Source: Hermatobates lingyangjiaoensis
Taxonomy: Eukaryota; Arthropoda; Insecta; Hemiptera; Hermatobatidae
Direction: 5' to 3'
NCBI GenBank assembly: GCA_026182355.1
Contig: JAPFBL010000569.1
Coordinates: 248,001-312,000, forward strand
Length of the DNA stretch: 64,000 nucleotides
The translations under genes and the position numbers were made by a program. Under the pieces are notes generated by a model, which made no database searches, was not told the origin of the DNA, and was given only the letters and a program-made list of their open reading frames with translations. Below are positions 44,200 to 54,714 of the stretch, in pieces. Position 1 is the first letter of the stretch, and each line of letters starts with the position of its first letter.

Positions 44200-46035
44200 T
44201 ATTATATAATTATTGAATCTGATATATGATGTATTTTGTTTAAGTTTCATTGTATTAACAATGAAAAGTAAAAAATATTAAATGGTTACCTTTTAATGTC
44301 AGAACAAAAATCACAATATACCAGTGATGTTATAAGTTACCTATTTATAATTAGTAATATTAATTCATTAAGAAACTATTAACTGACAACTAAATGAAAT
44401 TAAAGAAACAAATATAACATATATAAGAAACCTAAGGAATTCTCTATGAAAAAGATAGGTCTCTTTATATAATGTTTAAAATTACTTACTTTATGTATCA
44501 ATCATTAAATTAAAAGCAGTAATGAGTTTAATAATTACTTTATAACCATTTGCAAGATATGATCAACTTAATTTAAACTGATTTTAAGAAAAAAGTTGGT
44601 TAGAGGTTAGATTAAAATTAGTTAAAACAAAAAAAAAAGGTTGTAAAATAACAGTTTCTTATTGTTGGCATTGAAACATTGTTTAAAAAAACAGTTACAT
44701 TCATATTATGTTACCGATTTAAAAGTTCTGTTTTTCTGAAGTATTTAAAATTATTTTACAACTTTATATATAAAGTTGAAGACAATAAAATAGTAAAAAT
44801 TTCATTAAAAGCTGAATCATTAGTCATGTTACAACATATTTGACTAATATTTAAGTTATTTCTTTCTATAAATATAATTATTAATATTGTTTTCCTTTTT
44901 TTTTCTAATATTAAAAGATTTTATTTGAATTCCATCTATTTTATTAATATATAGAAAAGCAATTAATTATACAATGTTCTAAATAATGAAATGGAGGTAT
45001 ATTACATTTTATATTGTGGGAATAAGTTTTAAATTACACTTTAATTGTATACTAGTTTAAATAAGTTAGTTTTATAAGTTGTTGAAAGTTTTATTGGCAT
45101 TATGTAATTAATAATAATTTTTATGCTAATTAGTAAAGATGACTTTCATGTTTTCCTGCATTACTATAATGTCGTATATCATTTCACCATTTACATTTCT
45201 TTTTCATCATTTAATAGTTATAATTTAACATAATGTATATAAATATAGCTCATTTTAAATTGTGTACTAACTTTCTTTTTGATGTGCAGAGTTTTTTCAT
45301 CCTTTCTTTTCAAACATTGATACAATCAGATATTACATCTGTTCATCACATAGAAATTCTAATAAATAACATTACTTTTTAACTGCTATGCATAATTATT
45401 TTGTCTAAACTTCCACGAAAAATAAAACGAATGCTTAGAGGAAAGGACTGACGCCATGATGAAAAAATATAAAACAGATATGGCGCATAATTAAGCCAGT
45501 GTTGACACAATGTACAAGAAATAATCATGACCTAAAAAAATATTACTTTTAAATAAACTTTTTTAAATAAATAATTTTATAATTGAAGACAAAAAAAATA
45601 GGAAATAATACATACATTAGTGGAATTTAGTAACTGACTTTTTAGTTTAGGCGATAAAAATATTTGTTTTATATTTTAAAAAATTTCTATCGGTGTAAAA
45701 GTTAGTAAAATTAAATAATTTAATAAGTTATTTGACAAGCTATTTAATTCAATGTTTCGTTTTAATGTAGTGATCTCTACTTTGCTAATCTTAAGGAAAA
45801 TGTAATCATTGTCACTGGCTTATCAAATATTACATGAAACACAATGACTAGTAATTAAAACTAAATTAATTTGCTGAGTAACATTTTAAATTAATTTTCA
45901 TTATGCTTCAAATTTATGTCATAGAGTTCACATAAATAATTATTATCAATTCATAGATTTTGTAAAAAAAACAAAGAAATAATAATACATTTAATATGAT
46001 TGAACCATTTTTTTTAAATTTTAATGAGAATGCTA
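44200..46035. other. No gene recognised
   Basis: The most uniformly AT-rich stretch of the window, without repeats I could recognise; probably intron or intergenic. Confidence 0.5.
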
Positions 46036-46047
46036 TTTTTTAGATTA

Positions 46048-46388
46048 TCATTAGTTGTGCAATCCGTAATTGTGTGGTATTTACTCATTCTGAGGTAAAA
46101 TGGATAAACCAACAAAAGTCTCCACACAAATGAAGTTTTATTCAACTCGTTTCGAACACTTTGTGTTCATCATCAGGAAGACACTATAATACAAATTATA
46201 TCTACGTATTGGGTATGTCTTGACTTCTCTTAATTGCATTTTATTATTTCACCCTAATTTTTGTAACTAATTAGATACAATTTGTATTATAGTGTCTTCC
46301 TGATGATGAACACAAAGTGTTCGAAACGCGTTGAATAAAACTTCATTTGTGTGGAGACTTTTGTTGGTTTATCCATTTTACCTCAGAA
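46048..46388 (+). mobile_element. HH2 hammerhead foldback with target-site duplication
   Basis: A 341-bp inverted repeat flanked by a direct TTTTTAGATTAT (46036-46047 and 46389-46400). Both arms hold a TGTGTGGAGAC block and a hammerhead core; only the left arm carries the AATGAGTAAATACCACA terminal segment (as its complement). The duplication indicates insertion as a unit. Confidence 0.75.
46297..46335 (+). ncRNA. Hammerhead-type ribozyme candidate, HH2 foldback right arm
   Basis: TTC / CTGATGA / T / GAACAC-AAA-GTGTTC / GAA / ACGCGT / T (predicted cleavage after 46332) / GAA. Stem I GAA/TTC is a different pair from the array's GTT/AAC, i.e. both sides changed together. Perfect 6-bp stem II. 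Confidence 0.75.
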
Positions 46389-46694
46389 TTTTTAGATTAT
46401 ATTTGCGTTATTAATTATTTTATGAACAAACATTTTATTCTAAGTCATGTAATTTGTTGTGTACTTTCTTTACTTAATTATCTTAATTTGTATATTTATT
46501 TAATTTGTTTAAATTATTAATTAAAGCAGTAATTTTGAAAAAAATATTAATTTTATTAACTCAGTAGCTATGCCAATAGTTCTTGTGTGGTATTTAGACT
46601 TTATTAGAAAGGTGAAGAAACACTAGGTCTAAAATACAAGGCAGTCAGTGTCCTTTGACTCCTTAAACAGTCCATACCATATGACTGAGGTAAA

Positions 46695-46760
46695 TGTAAC
46701 CTGACGATGAACACAAAGTGGTCGAAACGTGTTGTCGTTTTGATATTTTTTTTTTTTTAA
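46695..46760 (+). repeat. HH2 hammerhead-bearing fragment
   Basis: AAC / CTGACGA / T / GAACAC-AAA-GTGGTC / GAA / ACGTGT / T / GTC; one stem II mismatch. Confidence 0.55.
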
Positions 46761-47139
46761 TGGAAGGAAACTTAGCGTTTCATCACCTTTCTTATCAAAA
46801 TATGGAGTAGGCTTACATTAGTATAATTTTAGATGAAAAACTAATACGTAGTTTTAAAAATGGGAAAAAATGAAAACAGGTTTTTGTAGATCATAATTAT
46901 TGGTTTTTTTTTTGTATTTTGGCGTCTTGCTTATAAGCAAAAACATGAAGCCTGTAATTAGACAAAATTAATTAATTTGATTCCAGTTTTTACTTTGTTG
47001 AACATGTGGTAAATTTCTTTTAATGAAAGGCTTGCGTATTTTATTATGTTAGGGTGATTATTGCATTAGTTTTTTTTGTTTTTTTTTTGAAGCGTGTTTA
47101 TTATTCTTTTTGTTTTGTTTATTATTGCTGTTTGTAAGA

Positions 47140-47600
47140 GATATGAAGGCTTTTAAGTCATTGGTAGCCTGAGGTGGGCAAACAGGTGTTGGGAGAGTGG
47201 CTAATTCAATTTGGACTGGTAGTCGGAGGTGGAAGGGAGGATGTTTATGTCGCCATGAGATGGTTGCAGAAGACTTGAGAGACTTAAGGCCTGTTTGTTG
47301 TAACCGAGAAGGCGGGCAGGGCAGGGTAGGCAAGCCTGGGTAGATCTGATGATGGCCCATCACCAGTCGTCCCTCAGGTAATTACACCTTAAATGGCCCA
47401 TAAGCCAGATCTCCTTTTGTGCTCTAGTAGCCGTTTCGTCTAAATCACTTCCTAACGATCTTCTACTCAATTAATCAGACTTTTTTTTTTTTTCTTTTCG
47501 TTCGTCGCTGGTGCCTAAGTCCCCCGCGGCCTCTCTACTTACAACCTGAGGTCACCGCCTCCTCCCAACAACCGGTCTTCTAAATGACTCTTGAATCCTT
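47140..47600. other. GC-richer unique patch
   Basis: GAAGGCGGGCAGGGCAGGG and CCCCCGCGGCC stand out from the AT-rich surroundings. The 101-codon minus frame here is proline-rich and ends in a poly-lysine from a T-run; I do not take it as a gene. Confidence 0.3.
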
Positions 47601-47796
47601 TTCTGACTGACTTGAAGGGATATATCAGAATCATGCTGTCTCACCACCCTACCATAACATCATCAATAGTAAACTGATAAGCCTGCTACTTCAGACAAAC
47701 TAAATCCATTATTCTCTGTAAATAAAACAATTGTCTCTTTTTTCACACTCAATTGACCTAAGTGATAATTGTATTTAATGTAAATCGACCTACAGA

Positions 47797-48480
47797 CATA
47801 AGTTAGCTCAGTGGTTAACATACTTGCCTCTGAACTGGTAGGTCCAGGGTTCCATACCCACCTGGCTCTCGATTTATTCTAGCTGAGGGGGGGGGGATCA
47901 ATAAATATATTTCTGAATCGCCTAAGAGCCAAGGTTAGCTCAGTGTTAATTTGCCTTTGAACTGGTAGGTCCAGGGTTCGATACCCACCTGGCTCTCGAT
48001 TTATTCTAGCTGAGGGGGGAGGGGGATCAATAAATCTGAGTATCTCGTCCCTCGGAGATGATCGGCCTAAGGGGCCAGGTTAGCTCAGTGATTAATGTAC
48101 TCGCCTTTGAACTGGTAGGTCCATGGTTCGATACACAACTGGCTCTCGACCTATTTTCGCTGGAGAGAGGGTGAATAAATCTGATTATCTCGTCCCTGGG
48201 AGAGGAACGGCCTAAGGGGCAAGGTTAGCTCAGAGGTTAACGTGCTCGAACCTTAGAACTTGTAGGTCCAGGGTTCGATACCCACCTAGGTCTCCATTTA
48301 TTCACGTAGTAGGTAAATAAATCTGAAAACTTTATCCCTCGGAGAGGACGTTAAACCGTCGGTCCCGAGACTGTGTGATGTCAGGTACTCGTTAAAGATC
48401 CTTACTCTAAATACACTTGAGTTAGGCAAAATATAGGACTCCCATTGTAGAATCAACGAAAAAAAAAAGAAAAAAAAACG
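47797..48480 (+). repeat. Four tandem SINE heads, last one extended to body
   Basis: Heads start near 47802, 47937, 48078 and 48222, each with TTAGCTCAG, CTGGTAGGTCCA and GGTTCGATACCCACC-like blocks, a CTCGATTTATTCTAGCTGA join and a short poly-G in the first two. Only the fourth continues through the SINE body and a long-tail fragment (GGTTTAAACAATAAAA). Spacing is about 135-145 bp. Confidence 0.75.
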
Positions 48481-48889
48481 TAAATGGCTGACGTTTTTAA
48501 CCTACTAGGTTTAAACATCGGTTTAAACAATAAAAAAAAAAATCGTCCATCACTTCTGTTAAGTACCTTCTGTTTAATTTAATATTATTTACTTTTGTCC
48601 CAAGCAGGTTTTAAACAGTTCCATTACGATGAGTAAAATGTTTACATTTAAATATTCATTTTCCAACTCAAGCCTAGAACAAACACACTGTTTGCACTAC
48701 CCGATTAAAGAAAATTGTTAATGTAACATAATTACGACTTAAAATGTTTTTATATTTACTTTTCAAGTCTAGAGTATATACAATGCTCTTCAAAGTTTAA
48801 ACTAGAAGGAAAAAGGAAAACAATAGAAATAAATGGCCTAAGGCCTTCCACTTTATTTCATCAGCGAGGAAAGTAAGAAAAAAACAGTC

Positions 48890-49040
48890 TTCACGACGGT
48901 CTCAAAACGTCTCTGCACCAGGGTGCTGGTTTCCCTCTCTTATCCCTTCTGAAGACGGTTCAAACCAAAAATTAGAGACTGTAATTGTGTGCTTTTAATT
49001 TCTCTAAGTTACTTTTTCTACATTGAACTATATATATATA
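48890..49040 (+). repeat. HH4 unit
   Basis: CTGAAGA at 48949, C, GGTT-CA-AACC, then AAA-AATT-A-GAGAC; G12 replaced by A. Runs into (TA)n at about 49031. Confidence 0.55.
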
Positions 49041-49054
49041 GTAGAGTAGCAGTT

Positions 49055-49140
49055 TGCTTCTCAACGCGAGTACTTCGCACCTCTTCCTGATAACGTTGGT
49101 TGTCGAAATACCAATGTGAGTTCTGTAGTGACTTTCTGTG
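49055..49140 (+). repeat. HH9 unit
   Basis: TTC / CTGATAA / C / GTTGGTTGTC / GAA / ATACC / AATGTGAG; imperfect stem III block. Confidence 0.5.
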
Positions 49141-49194
49141 TTCTTTCCTATTTCTTAAAGTTATATATATATATAACAGATTCAATAATATATC

Positions 49195-49490
49195 GACCGT
49201 TAGATAGAATAGGTGTGTTCTCTAATCGGGGTTCGGTCAATTTTCCAGGATAAAAAATCAAACTCTCGTTGCCAACGTTTCGGTTTTATTCAAAACCTTT
49301 TTCATAGGCCTACAAACAAAGGATTATAATAAATAATAAAAATAATAAGAAAGTTCTTATTATCCTTTGTTTGTAGGCCTTATGAAAAAGGTTTTGAATA
49401 AAACCGAAACGTTGGCAACGAGAGTTTGATTTTTTATCCTGGAAAATTGACCGAACCCCGATTAGAGAACACACCTATATATATATATAT
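49195..49490. repeat. HH5 foldback
   Basis: Nearly perfect inverted arms with GGTTTT-GAAT-AAAACC / GAA / ACGT / T / GGC and TTGACCGAACCCCGATTAGAG. Upstream of stem II reads TTATGAAAAA rather than CTGANGA. Confidence 0.7.
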
Positions 49491-49715
49491 GATCAAACCA
49501 CATATATAGAAATGGATATAACATAGACTATAGATCTTTTAAACCGTACACAAGCGGTCTCGACACGAGTCAAAAGACCCAACTGAACTAGATGCAGAAA
49601 ATCTGGTGAGGAGTTGAGAAGAGTGTAGGGAAGAGGGTATTTTGAACTTGAGTTGGGTTTTTGACTCTGACGAAGACGCTTAGTTACGGTTGAGACGAAG
49701 TGAGAGAGATCTCCC
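49488..49715. repeat. HH3 foldback, heavily mutated
   Basis: HH3 tails and CTGACGA / A / GACG...TTACGG are recognisable but both cores carry indels. The right end runs into a GAGACGAAGTGAGAGAG segment related to sequence near 11085-11140. Confidence 0.5.
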
Positions 49716-49789
49716 CACGTCGAAGAACGGAGCGCGAATGAAGAAATAAAGAGTCAACCGAAGAGAGCAGCACAAGCGTAAAAAAGGAG

Positions 49790-50140
49790 CTAGCACTAAA
49801 CGCAGAGAACGGAGAAAAAAAAAATAAATATAAATTATAAAATTAAATTATAAATTAAAATATAAAAGAAAAAAAAAAAAAAATAAATAAATAAAAAAAA
49901 AAATATATATAATAAAAGAAAAAAAAATAAAATAAAAAAATATATATATGAATGTGAATATATAAGTTAAAAATAAAAGAAAAACAAATAAAAGTTAACG
50001 CTTGTGATTTAAACCGGGATCTGATCGGGCCCCCAATAAAATTGGTTGCCTCAACCCTTTAATGAATATAATATAAATTTATTTAATATTATTATATATA
50101 TAAATAATTAAAAAAATATTCGGCTCGCTGGAGAAGGACA
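49790..50140. other. A/T low-complexity tract
   Basis: Runs of AAATAAATA, A-homopolymers and TATATA; the tract may also be an assembly-error-prone zone. Confidence 0.5.
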
Positions 50141-50261
50141 GCCTTGGATCGAGATCAGTGCGCACCTTGTAGCGGAGGCTCAGGTCCTAAATGGGCCGTA
50201 ATGCCAAGGAGAAGATAATATATTATATATATAAATATATATATATATATAATATATTAAA

Positions 50262-50600
50262 AACCACAATAAGAAATGGGAAAACAAGACTAAGATCTTT
50301 CAAAGCAAAAGCGTCTTCGTCGAGTCAAAAACCAAATGAAAACAAGACTAAGATCTTTCAACCGTAACAAGCGGTCTTCGTCAGAGTAAACCACCTGAAC
50401 ACTAGATGCAGAAAACATCTGGTGAGAGTTGAGAAGAGTGGGAGAAGAGTGGTATTTTGACTTGAGTTGGGTTTTTGACTCTGACGAAGACCGCTTGTTA
50501 CGGTAAAATCTTAGTCTTGTTTTCCCATTTCTTATTGTGGTTTGATCATGATTGCTGTTTCACGTGTTTATTTAAATCTTTTTAAATATATATATATATA
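50262..50600. repeat. HH3 units adjoining the Penelope element
   Basis: Two minus-strand units (second core 50346-50387) and one plus-strand unit whose GGTTGAAAG is shortened to GGTAAAA, between (TA)n tracts at about 50225-50262 and 50585-50602. Confidence 0.55.
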
Positions 50601-50981
50601 TACCTCATTAAAGATCTTGCCAACATTAAGTTTAGTATGTTTCCTACATACCTTTTCAAGGTTTCGAATGCTTCTTTTCCATCTTTGTGGTATCATATAA
50701 ATTAACTCACCGATTTTTTTATCTTTAAATATATTTTTCATTTTACATGTCCGACGTTTCAGTCTACGTTGACCATTCTCAAGGATTCTATATACAAGGT
50801 TTTTTTAACAATTCTAATAAATACTTATTTACAATAACAATTACATCACTTCTATCAAACATAACTAATAATACAATATTCTTTTAAAAAAAAAACACTA
50901 CCTTAATAAAATTGAGTAACAGGTTTGCTACAAAATTCCCTACATGAACTTTTTCACAACATTATTTAAATCACTAAATAG
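50601..50981 (-). repeat. Left inverted arm (pLTR-like) of Penelope element
   Basis: This arm is the reverse complement of 51529-51908 with about one indel over 380 bp. It begins TACCTCATTAAAG and ends TCACTAAATAG. Confidence 0.9.
50750..50785 (-). ncRNA. Hammerhead-like motif, family HH6, inverted copy
   Basis: The left-arm counterpart of 51724-51759 has the same TTGAGAA core, GGTC/GACT stem and GAA-ACGT-C block. Both copies carry the same double core change. Confidence 0.6.
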
Positions 50982-51521
50982 AATGGATATGGTGTAGAAG
51001 GAAGAATACAAACGGTGTATTATAAGAATCAATTCTCTAATGAATATAAAAAGGATGAAAGAATTTTGAAGGCTATAATTAAAAGAAATACAACATGTGT
51101 TAACTCGGCAGACAAGCTAAATATTAGTATTTACTACAACAGTTCCTGCACAGCAAATATGATAATTAGGAACAGCCTAGAACAAAAAACACAACTACAA
51201 AAAACCAATGTAGTGTACAGATATAATTGCACTATAGGAGACTGTGAGCTCCTAAAATCGAGCTATATTGGTTCTACGACGACAACACTTTCACGCAGAC
51301 TTACGATGCATCTCGCAGCCGGAGGACCAAAAGAACACACAATGAACATACATAAAAGCAGGCTAAGTAGAAAAATGCTGGAAGACAACATTGAAGTATT
51401 ATATGCAGACAATAATCACACGAGGCTGCATATAATTGAATCATTATGCATAAAGGAAAAGAAGCCGAACCTTAATGATCAGTCCTGTTGTTTTTCCAGA
51501 ATTTTAAAGTTACATTCGTAA
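50982..51521 (+). CDS. Penelope-like retroelement, C-terminal GIY-YIG endonuclease (5'-truncated ORF)
   Basis: An open frame of 179 codons after a TAG that sits exactly at the edge of the left inverted arm; no genuine start (51015 is GTG), so it is the C-terminal piece of a larger protein. It reads VYYKNQF and ISIYYN, then KTNVVYRYNC (VVY at 51210), a C-X4-C pair, SSYIGSTTTT (YIG at 51264), LSRRLTMHL, and IIESLCIKEKKPNLN (catalytic-type Glu at 51438). VVY/YIG, the Arg, the Glu and the final N-L-N are the landmarks of the GIY-YIG nuclease fused to the reverse transcriptase in Penelope-like elements, where it nicks target DNA for reverse transcription. The RT domain is absent. The frame has no internal stop, suggesting a young insertion. 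It is enclosed by 380-bp inverted arms that carry hammerhead-like motifs. Confidence 0.85.
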   Translation, partial: NGYGVEGRIQTVYYKNQFSNEYKKDERILKAIIKRNTTCVNSADKLNISIYYNSSCTANMIIRNSLEQKTQLQKTNVVYRYNCTIGDCELLKSSYIGSTTTTLSRRLTMHLAAGGPKEHTMNIHKSRLSRKMLEDNIEVLYADNNHTRLHIIESLCIKEKKPNLNDQSCCFSRILKLHS

Positions 51522-51528
51522 AAAATAA

Positions 51529-51908
51529 CTATTTAGTGATTTAAATAATGTTGTGAAAAAGTTCATGTAGGGAATTTTGTAGCAAACCTGTTACTCAATT
51601 TTATTAAGGTAGTGTTTTTTTTTAAAAGAATATTGTATTATTAGTTATGTTTGATAGAAGTGATGTAATTGTTATTGTAAATAAGTATTTATTAGAATTG
51701 TTAAAAAAACCTTGTATATAGAATCCTTGAGAATGGTCAACGTAGACTGAAACGTCGGACATGTAAAATGAAAAATATATTTAAAGATAAAAAAATCGGT
51801 GAGTTAATTTATATGATACCACAAAGATGGAAAAGAAGCATTCGAAACCTTGAAAAGGTATGTAGGAAACATACTAAACTTAATGTTGGCAAGATCTTTA
51901 ATGAGGTA
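51529..51908 (+). repeat. Right arm (pLTR-like) of Penelope element
   Basis: This arm begins CTATTTAGTGATT eight bases after the endonuclease stop codon and runs through the hammerhead-like motif into an N-terminal Penelope reading frame. Confidence 0.9.
51724..51759 (+). ncRNA. Hammerhead-like motif, family HH6 (Penelope pLTR), with U3/A8 core
   Basis: Elements in order: TCC (stem I), TTGAGAA (core), T (extra), GGTC-loop-GACT (stem II), GAA, ACGT (palindromic stem III), C (predicted cleavage after 51756), GGA (pairs with TCC). The core departs from CTGANGA at two places, C3 to T and G8 to A. In the known hammerhead fold C3 and G8 form a Watson-Crick pair, so the change to U3/A8 keeps a pair. 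Activity is uncertain. Confidence 0.6.
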
Positions 51909-51947
51909 TGTTTAAAAGAAGGTCTGCTCCCAAAGTATACCAATATA
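51768..51947 (+). pseudogene. Penelope-like N-terminal ORF start (truncated)
   Basis: Sixty codons start at ATG 51768, nine bases beyond the hammerhead-like motif, and run into a (TA)n tract. The peptide includes GELIYMIPQRWK, RNLEKVCRKH and CLKEGLLPKYTNI. The RNLEK and EGLLP-xTNI blocks match the independent fragments at 18918-19055 and 19141-19224. Penelope proteins begin with such a helical region ending in a G-L/I-P motif before the RT. The frame is cut at TNI where the element joins (TA)n. Confidence 0.65.
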
Positions 51948-51984
51948 TATATATTATATATATATATTATATATATATATATAA

Positions 51985-52875
51985 GGTTATTCATTCTGTT
52001 AGGAAGGGTTGGGAAATATAGGAATTAAATCAAGTCTAAAGCCCCATATTTATTAGGATTATTGAATGACAGTCATTTAAAAGCAAGACAACTACCAAAC
52101 CATCACTAATTTAAAAAAATATTCCGAGTACATTTCCATCATAATTACAAAAAAAAGATAGCAGCCTAAAAGAAATTAAGTATTTCTAAGTTTATTGTTT
52201 AATACGTCTGATAATGAGTTTACATTAGAAAAGCTGGAGGTTAGATAGAATATTCTTAGTGATTCTTAGTGAAGAAATTTATGTTTGAAATTTTCAAACT
52301 AATTAATGGAATATAATAATAATACTTTGATGTTGAAGAGTTATTGAAAAAAAAAATAACTTAAGAGGAAAGATATTTCGAATACCAGTTGTAATTAAAT
52401 CAGTATGAATCCTTTGTTAAAATTAATTGAGCATCTGCTTCAAAATATGAGATCTTTAGTTATTTAATATTCGTTAACTAAATTATACTCCATAGAAAAA
52501 AATTTTACCCCGGAACATCATTAAAGTTGAATGAAAAACGTAATACGTTTTCTTTATAATACATTTTCGTATTATAAAAAAAAAATGTATATGTATTCTT
52601 GAATAAATGAAGATTGATCCATACTTTAGAGGAAGGTCTAAAAAGAAACTAAGTAAACACTTCGTGATTTATCATCTAACCACCTCTAACTATGATCATG
52701 TAAATTTCTTTAATAGAAATTAGAAATTTAAAGTTGCAAGAACAAACGAGAAATATATGCAATAAATGGGGTATATTCTCCTCTGCTTTCACTGGATATG
52801 TCATTCATTTTTTTTATTTTTTTTTATATAATCCTGTTTTATTTTTCTAACTTTTAATTTGTATTTTGGATTGTA
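51985..52875. other. No gene recognised
   Basis: AT-rich sequence after the Penelope element. Confidence 0.5.
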
Positions 52876-52877
52876 GA

Positions 52878-52950
52878 AGTTTACCTGAGGAAGAGCACGA
52901 AGTGTTTGAAACGCGTAGTTTGAATAAAAAACACTTCTTTTCTGTGGATA
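52878..52950 (+). repeat. HH2 hammerhead-bearing fragment
   Basis: ACCTGAGGA / A / GAGCAC-GAA-GTGTTT / GAA / ACGCGT / A, followed by TTTTCTGTGGATAC. Position 17 is A, still allowed at a cleavage site. Confidence 0.55.
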
Positions 52951-53084
52951 CTTTGTACTATTGTTTTACCGTAGTATAAGTTTATTTACTTGATACAAGA
53001 AGATATCTGTATTTGTGAAAGATGTCGTTTTGAAAGCTGATTATTCTTCATTTTTTTTTTATGATTAAATGGTTAAGTTTAACT

Positions 53085-53220
53085 TTATTGTCTGGTATTT
53101 ATTCATACTGGGGTTAGAAACGATATCGACCTCCAAAGAAGACTACATCCAAAAGTTTTTTTTTTGTTCAAACTATGTGTTTCAAACACTTTACGTTCAT
53201 CATCAGGTAAACTTGTGCAA
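53085..53220 (-). repeat. HH2 element, minus strand, decayed
   Basis: TGGTATTTATTCATA terminal segment, then a core readable as CTGATGA / T / GAACG-TAAAG-TGTTT / GAA / ACAC. The stem III block is lost. Confidence 0.5.
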
Positions 53221-53224
53221 TACA

Positions 53225-53850
53225 AATTAAAAGTTACATACTTATCTTATGGAAACCTTAAGTAAAGACGATTTAATGTATTGAATATCATCAATAACTG
53301 AAAATATATTGTATTTTTTCGGGAGTAGCAATTTAGTAAGCAGTCATTGGGGGGGGGGGAATGACTTTATCAGTTACTAATCAACTAAAAGGCTTTTACG
53401 ACTGGAATTGTTAGAAGATGGTTAAACAAAGACCAAGTGTTGGGACAAAGAGGGGTAGAAAAACAAGTGGCTTTCATTAAGGCAGGTCTAAAAACAAAAA
53501 CTTGACTGCTATGGTTACCAACTATCCACCTTTGCACCATCACTTTTATAAAACGATCAGAGAATACGCATTTTTTCTTAATTCCAGTAGTTAGTGAAAT
53601 ATCTGTAAAACGCAATATATTGTATTAAAAAAAAAAAAAAAGAAGAGGACTTTGAACCATTACCAAGTATGTATTCACAAGCATAATTGCATAGAATTCC
53701 TTTGATTAATTTCAAACTGTCGCCATCTTTTATCATTTATAATCCTCCGCGAATACAAATACATAATTACAATTTACATTTCCTTAAATTAAAATAAGAT
53801 GGAAATAATTTCCACATTCTCTAATTATTTCACCTGGCTTAGAATGGACA
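53225..53850. other. No gene recognised; possible degraded coding stretch
   Basis: Plus-strand pieces KQRPSVGTKRGRKTSGF and NLTAMVTNYPPLHHH (53410-53560) look protein-like but are interrupted; family unknown. Confidence 0.3.
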
Positions 53851-53854
53851 GGAT

Positions 53855-54005
53855 GTTGTCCAAACGTCTCTGTACCAGTGCGCTTGGTTTCCCTCTCTTA
53901 TCTCTCCTGAAGACGGTTCAAACCAAAATTTAGAGACTGTAAGTGTGTGCTTTTCATTTCTCTGTTTCTTTTTCTACAATGAAATATATTTGTCCGTTTC
54001 GGATC
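53855..54005 (+). repeat. HH4 unit
   Basis: TCTC / CTGAAGA (53907) / C / GGTT-CA-AACC / AAA / ATTTA / GAGACTG; same GAA to AAA change as the 48949 copy. Confidence 0.55.
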
Positions 54006-54019
54006 GCATTTCCAACAAA

Positions 54020-54190
54020 AAAGTATATATATATATAAAGATTTCACATAAATACGTGAAACAACAATCAATGATCAAACCACAATAAGAAATGGGAAAA
54101 CAAGACATAGATCTTTCAACCGTTGGGTTTTTGACTCTGACGAAGACCGCTTGTTACGGTTGAAAGATCTTAGTCTTGTTTTTCCTTTTT
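54020..54190. repeat. HH3 foldback
   Basis: Left HH3 tail (minus) adjoining an intact plus-strand unit; (TA)n at 54027-54036. Confidence 0.65.
54133..54175 (+). ncRNA. Hammerhead-type ribozyme candidate, HH3
   Basis: GACT 54133-54136, CTGACGA 54137-54143, extra A 54144, GACCG 54145-54149 pairing with CGGTT 54157-54161, GAA 54162-54164, AGATCT 54165-54170, T54171 (predicted cleavage after it), AGTC 54172-54175 pairing with GACT. Confidence 0.8.
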
Positions 54191-54194
54191 ACTT

Positions 54195-54475
54195 ATATAG
54201 TGGAATATTGCATCATATATTACTATAAAGACGTTCAAAGTTTACTCGTGGATCCTCGATCAGTTCTTCAGGTTGAAACAAATTAAACTTATCATTGCTT
54301 TCAATTGTTTCGTTTTTTAATTGAAAATTCTTTTCGATACGCAGAAGTTTTAAACAAAAACGAAACGTTGGCAATGAAAATTTAATTTGAAATGAAGAAC
54401 TGACCGAGTCCCGATAAACTAGTAATAATATGTTGTCTATTCCACGGTTGATACTTTTAACATATATATACATAT
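54195..54475. repeat. HH5 foldback, diverged
   Basis: Inverted pair with GAA-ACGT-T-GGC and GAACTGACCGAGTCCCGATAA on the right arm; the left arm and core boxes are diverged. Confidence 0.55.
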
Positions 54476-54544
54476 ATCATAAAAGGATTTACATAAACAC
54501 GTGAAATAACATATCAATATCAATACCAAATATATATATATATA

Positions 54545-54710
54545 TCGATAAATAAGATTTCACATAAACATTCATGAAATGAACAATACAATGATCAAAC
54601 CACAATAAGAAAAGGGAAAACAAGACTAAGATCTTTCAATCGTAACAAGTGGTCTTCATCAGAGTCAAAAACCTAATGAGTGAGTTGTGTTTTTGACTCT
54701 GAAAATGTTT
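54545..54710 (-). repeat. HH3 unit with variant core
   Basis: Core at 54624-54666 (minus): GACT / CTGATGA / A / GACCA...CGATT / GAA / AGATCT / T / AGTC. Stem II is weakened by two changes. Confidence 0.6.
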
Positions 54711-54714
54711 CGAT

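Larger units (their letters stand above)
50601..51908 (+). mobile_element. Penelope-like element copy with inverted terminal arms
   Basis: The unit consists of a left arm (50601-50981), the endonuclease ORF, and a right arm (51529-51908) that is nearly the exact reverse complement of the left. Each arm carries, in the ORF-downstream direction, a 3' untranslated stretch, a hammerhead-like motif and the start of a Penelope N-terminal reading frame. This fits a Penelope copy in which the partial LTR-like region occurs in inverted orientation at the 5' side. (TA)n tracts lie on both sides (about 50585-50602 and 51945-51981). The RT portion is missing, so the copy is not autonomous. Confidence 0.8.

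Noticed and set aside
48835..48875. Another hammerhead (minus strand CTGATGA...GGAAGGCCTT)
   Set aside because: Resembles HH8 but stem II does not pair and the GAA box is shifted; not listed as a ribozyme.
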